Of a stretch of 8,458 bases of DNA, positions 5,288 to 8,458 are shown piece after piece. This stretch comes from Deltaproteobacteria bacterium UBA6930 (GTDB taxonomy: Bacteria > Myxococcota_A > UBA9160 > UBA6930). The DNA is taken from contig DKAI01000097.1 in the NCBI GenBank assembly GCA_002450755.1, positions 1,019 through 9,476 on the forward strand. Reading direction: 5' to 3'. The notes under the pieces are model-generated. The model did not search any database. It saw only the letters and a list, made by a program, of their open reading frames with translations, and had not been told where the DNA came from. How positions within the stretch are numbered: position 1 is the first letter of the stretch; the number at the start of each line of letters is the position of its first letter. The position numbers were made by a program, and so were the translations under genes.

Positions 5288-7432
5288 CTAAGGTTGCAAA
5301 CTTCGCGATGGAAAAACTTCGTTAGGCAAAGTTGTTCTTGGGCGGTCATATTCGGAGGTGCGAACCTTCAGAAAAGGAACAAACCCTTCTTCATCAATAG
5401 AGACCATTCTTCCGCGATGAATCCCTAACAAATGAGGCCGTTTCAAGGTATTACGGTCGATACCCATTTTCACGACCCCAGAGACTCCACCCGTTGTAGC
5501 CATGGATCGAAGCTGGCCGGAAACATCCTCTGGCCTACTTTGTAACGCTTGTATCAAAAGGCGTGTGACGTCAAAAGCCTCTGCCGCGAACGGACCAGCC
5601 TCATGGCCAAAAACTTCTCGATAGTTCTCCGCGAAGCTCCTCAGTACAGGGTGACCACTTTCGCCAAAATAGTTGGAAGTAAAAACAGCACCGTCAACGT
5701 ATTTACCGCCTACAGTAACCAAGTCCGGATGATTCCAATCTGACAGACCTAAAAGACGTACGCCTTTAATTCCATGGAACGCCAATTGAGGTGCAATCAG
5801 GGCCACACTCTCATACGTATCGGGAATAAAAAGAGCTTGGAATTGGACAATTGGCGGGAGAACCGAACCATCAGGCGCGAGAAGATCCGTAGCTTTTTTG
5901 CGTAGCTCTTTCGCCTCTTCGGGTACTTTTCTTTTCGCCTCACTTAATAAACCCTCGCGCTTCTTGAGTGTCTCACGCACTTCCGGAGGCAAGAGCCTAT
6001 ATCCAACCAAATCTCGAACGGCGCCCGAAAAATCAGTGTCACCGGCCTCGTAACCAGCGACGGCTACAATTTCGCCGCCGCGCTTCTCGACCTCATCCCA
6101 AAACAAAGACCGCACCTTCCTTCCGAATGAGTCGCGCGGGTAGAGCAGGCCAATCTTACGAACTTCCAGAATTTCGACGACATAATCTACCAAGATTTCA
6201 ATTTCGGCACGCGCAGTTAAACCGAAGCGATATATATTCCTGCCCAGCTTTGCCAGATCTTCTCTTCGCGAGAGAGTTAACAAGGGGAACCTGAAATTTG
6301 TTGAATGCTTTGCTGCTTCTATGGACTCAAGCCCAAGAACTGGTCCTATCACGGCAGATACATTAAGGGTCGAGAAACTTTCGAGAGCTTCTTCCACCCT
6401 GGCAGGATCGCCTGCAGTATCTCGTACTACTAATTCGACCCCGCTCTTAACATCGTTAATAGGTGCATTAAAAACGGAAGCCGCCAAGAGAATGCCTTCG
6501 AGACATTGCTCTCCTACATCTGAATAGGGGCCGGTAAGCGGAAGCAAAACACCAATACGTCCTTCTTCCTTTTGGTACCCCTTGGGCAGATCAAACTTTA
6601 TAGAGCTTATCGATGGAAGACCAAGAACTCCCTCTTTAGCGAAGAAGCTTTGTGAAAAAAGGGTCGAAAGATACTTGTGCCGTTCTTTCTCTCGGACGCT
6701 CGCAGCAAGCACTCCCGCTTCCTCGAGTAAAGAACTGGCTAAAGTCTCATTACCATACTCGATAGCTAGCTCAGCTCTGCGCATTAAGAACTGCACCTTG
6801 AGAAAGGCGTGTCTCTCAATCTCTGCCCTTAGTACATCTAGTTTCTCGTCTGGCAAACCTCGAAAAAACTCTTCAAATAACTTTTCGGTACTCTCCCCCC
6901 CTCTTGCAGCCTCACTCTTTCTAAGTTCTAAGAGCCAACCTAGTTGCTCCGATGAGTTTCCCCGCAAAGCGTCCAGTTCAGCCAAACGAAGATAAATTGT
7001 CTCACGAGTCAGCCAAGGAAGATTCTCAAGTGGCGCAGCGATGAGGATTGCTCTCGCATCTTCAATCGAACCTTTTAATTTGTAGGCGCGAGACATGAGC
7101 AACCGGATTTTAGCGATACGAGGTTCATCCGAAGTAACCTCTAGAACAAGAACAAGAACCTCTAGGGCCGAATCGTAGTCACCCCATTCAAAACACCGCT
7201 CAGAAAACCTTAATACTCTTTCCAGCAATCCCGAAGTCGGAACAGGTTGCTTAAGAGCATCAAGAATCGTTATCTTTTCCCGCTTCAGGATCTCGCCTCG
7301 TTCACTTTGCAGAGCGACTGCGGGGGACGACCTCTTCCCCAGACGAGTACTAGACGAATCTACAGCACAGCTACTCAAAAATAAGCAACTGCAAACGCAT
7401 AAAAAATGGAGCAGGTACCGGTCAAGCACCAT
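5288..7432 (-). CDS. LpoA-like outer-membrane lipoprotein: TPR-type N-domain plus type 1 periplasmic binding fold
   Basis: A 714-residue lipoprotein. Residues 1-22 are a lipoprotein signal ending in the lipobox LSSC, with Cys22 as the lipidated residue and Ala at +2, which predicts the outer membrane. Residues about 60-265 are helical and TPR-like (CFEWGDYDSALEVLVLVLE, then SRAYKLKGSIEDARAIL). Residues about 290-680 form a type 1 periplasmic binding fold of the Peripla_BP_6 kind (GRIGVLLPLTGPYSDVGEQCLEGI, VSAVIGPVLG, KIGLLYPRDSFGRKV). This arrangement and size match LpoA, the E. coli activator of penicillin-binding protein 1A, and such genes are often labelled penicillin-binding protein activator. 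A lysine/glutamate-rich helical insert occupies about 482-520. A role as a ligand-binding ABC transporter component is the main alternative, but no permease or ATPase gene is adjacent. It begins 21 bases after dnaJ, with no clear ribosome site, so translational coupling is possible. Confidence 0.75.
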   Translation of the reverse strand: MVLDRYLLHFLCVCSCLFLSSCAVDSSSTRLGKRSSPAVALQSERGEILKREKITILDALKQPVPTSGLLERVLRFSERCFEWGDYDSALEVLVLVLEVTSDEPRIAKIRLLMSRAYKLKGSIEDARAILIAAPLENLPWLTRETIYLRLAELDALRGNSSEQLGWLLELRKSEAARGGESTEKLFEEFFRGLPDEKLDVLRAEIERHAFLKVQFLMRRAELAIEYGNETLASSLLEEAGVLAASVREKERHKYLSTLFSQSFFAKEGVLGLPSISSIKFDLPKGYQKEEGRIGVLLPLTGPYSDVGEQCLEGILLAASVFNAPINDVKSGVELVVRDTAGDPARVEEALESFSTLNVSAVIGPVLGLESIEAAKHSTNFRFPLLTLSRREDLAKLGRNIYRFGLTARAEIEILVDYVVEILEVRKIGLLYPRDSFGRKVRSLFWDEVEKRGGEIVAVAGYEAGDTDFSGAVRDLVGYRLLPPEVRETLKKREGLLSEAKRKVPEEAKELRKKATDLLAPDGSVLPPIVQFQALFIPDTYESVALIAPQLAFHGIKGVRLLGLSDWNHPDLVTVGGKYVDGAVFTSNYFGESGHPVLRSFAENYREVFGHEAGPFAAEAFDVTRLLIQALQSRPEDVSGQLRSMATTGGVSGVVKMGIDRNTLKRPHLLGIHRGRMVSIDEEGFVPFLKVRTSEYDRPRTTLPNEVFPSRSLQP

Positions 7433-7453
7433 CAGAATCGCGACTTTTATATC

Positions 7454-8458
7454 TCACTCGAAAAGATTCCTTAGCTTTTCAATAAAACCTTTTGTCACCG
7501 GAGAAACATCCTCATTAGTCTCATCTGCAAACTGCTGCAAGATCTTCCTTTGCTTGGAACTAAGTTTTGTTGGGACTTCCACGAAAATCCGAACAAACTG
7601 ATCTCCTTTTTTGCTTCCCCTTAAGCTGGGCAGCCCTTTGCCACGAAGCCTTAAAGTTTTTCCCGACTGAGTGCCCTCTGGAATCTTTAAATTTACCTTG
7701 CCGGAAAGTGTGGGAACGTCGACGTCGCTTCCAAGAGCAGCTTGTGTGAAAGTGATAGGAACTTCGCAATTGAGGTTTGGACCTTCACGTTCAAAGACCG
7801 GGTGCTTCGCAACTGAAATCACTACATATAAATCTCCCGGCTTACCACCTGCCAAGCCTGCCTCTCCTTCCCCGGCAACTCTCAATCGCATCCCGTCCTC
7901 TACGCCAGCCGGTATTCGAACATTTAAGTTCTTCTGGCCTTCCGTGCGTCCCTCCCCTCTGCATTTGCTACAGGGATCGCGGACTAAGAAGCCTTCGCCT
8001 CGACAAACATCACAGGGGCGACTAATTCGAAACAGGCCTTGCTGGTGGATTGCTTGACCACTTCCTCCACAATGTCTGCATTGCTCGGGCTTTGTACCAG
8101 GTGCTGAGCCCACTCCTCCACATGTCTCACAGGTCACTGTCTTGGGTATAATCAGATTTTGTTCTAACCCATCGAATACATCATTCAACTGGATCTCGAG
8201 GTTGTACCTCAAATCGGCCCCACGACGGCCTCTACCGGGTCCGCCACGTGCTCCGCCTGGTGCCCCAAAAAGATCTCCGAAGAGATCACCAAAAAGATCA
8301 CCAAAGCCAGAGGGGTCCCCTCCGGGGAAGCCCTGGCCACCTGCTCCGAACCCCTCATGTCCGAACTGATCGTATGTTTGGCGCTTTTCTTGGTCCGACA
8401 AGACTGAATAGGCCTCGGATGCTTCTTTAAACCGTTCCTCAGCAGCCGCATCATCAGG
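7454..8458 (-). CDS. dnaJ: chaperone DnaJ (Hsp40), N-terminus cut by the window edge
   Basis: The co-chaperone that delivers clients to DnaK and stimulates its ATPase. The frame is open to the right edge, giving 334 residues. The TTG at 8399-8401 is an internal leucine, not a start, because the residues above it (FKEASEAYSVLSDQEKRQTYD) are the end of the J domain. The HPD motif lies outside the window. In order follow the Gly/Phe region with a tandem DLFG triplet (fragment residues about 33-80), the zinc domain with four intact CxxCxGxG repeats (CETCGGVG, CRHCGGSG, CDVCRGEG, CSKCRGEG; about 110-170) and the two C-terminal substrate-binding domains. This is a complete type I DnaJ apart from the missing start. 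Downstream the LpoA-like gene begins after 21 bases. dnaK and grpE, the usual partners, would lie beyond the window if present. Confidence 0.97.
   Translation of the reverse strand, partial: PDDAAAEERFKEASEAYSVLSDQEKRQTYDQFGHEGFGAGGQGFPGGDPSGFGDLFGDLFGDLFGAPGGARGGPGRGRRGADLRYNLEIQLNDVFDGLEQNLIIPKTVTCETCGGVGSAPGTKPEQCRHCGGSGQAIHQQGLFRISRPCDVCRGEGFLVRDPCSKCRGEGRTEGQKNLNVRIPAGVEDGMRLRVAGEGEAGLAGGKPGDLYVVISVAKHPVFEREGPNLNCEVPITFTQAALGSDVDVPTLSGKVNLKIPEGTQSGKTLRLRGKGLPSLRGSKKGDQFVRIFVEVPTKLSSKQRKILQQFADETNEDVSPVTKGFIEKLRNLFE
8263..8305 (-). repeat. short tandem repeat in dnaJ encoding three DLFG units
   Basis: Three 12-base units with GATC cores encode consecutive DLFG tetrapeptides in the Gly/Phe-rich linker of DnaJ. 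Two of the units are nearly identical in sequence. Linker repeats of this kind can change copy number by slippage without breaking the frame, since each unit is four codons. Confidence 0.6.

Noticed and set aside
8399..8401. TTG as the dnaJ start codon
   Set aside because: The frame continues to the window edge with typical J-domain residues, so this codon is internal.

Overview
The window is bacterial chromosomal DNA of moderate GC content. It carries a sigma70-family factor, LexA, FolE, ThiL, DnaJ and an outer-membrane-type lipoprotein, so the organism is a diderm bacterium. It also encodes a free-standing archaeal-type histone. Bacterial histones of this kind are best known from Bdellovibrio, so a Bdellovibrionota-like or other 'deltaproteobacterial' lineage is a reasonable guess. 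That is inference from gene content, not a demonstrated placement.

Layout: the left edge holds the 3' end of one plus-strand gene that resembles the C-terminus of a SurA/PpiD-type periplasmic folding protein (1-342). It converges on a minus-strand block that fills the rest of the window. Read in transcription order from the right edge, that block is: dnaJ (missing its first residues at the window edge), a TPR plus periplasmic-binding-fold lipoprotein of LpoA type 21 bases downstream, thiL, a gap with a good sigma70-type promoter, the histone gene, a 95-base gap with overlapping inverted repeats, lexA, a 62-base gap with a strong hairpin, folE, a 551-base non-coding region, and finally the sigma factor gene.

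The genes fall into three functional sets: folding and envelope (the PPIase-like fragment, DnaJ, the LpoA-like lipoprotein), cofactor synthesis (ThiL for thiamine diphosphate, FolE for folate or pterin), and information processing (sigma factor, LexA, histone). The histone lies directly upstream of lexA on the same strand. Its promoter is abutted by a perfect TTAC-N3-GTAA palindrome, the form I recall as the Bdellovibrio LexA site. A link between chromatin protein and SOS control is therefore a testable idea.

The 551-base gap upstream of the sigma gene has no credible reading frame. It contains a textbook intrinsic terminator facing the plus strand with no gene in front of it, and a GC-rich stretch with several hairpins that may be an unrecognised minus-strand RNA. 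I found no tRNA, rRNA, CRISPR array, insertion sequence or prophage.
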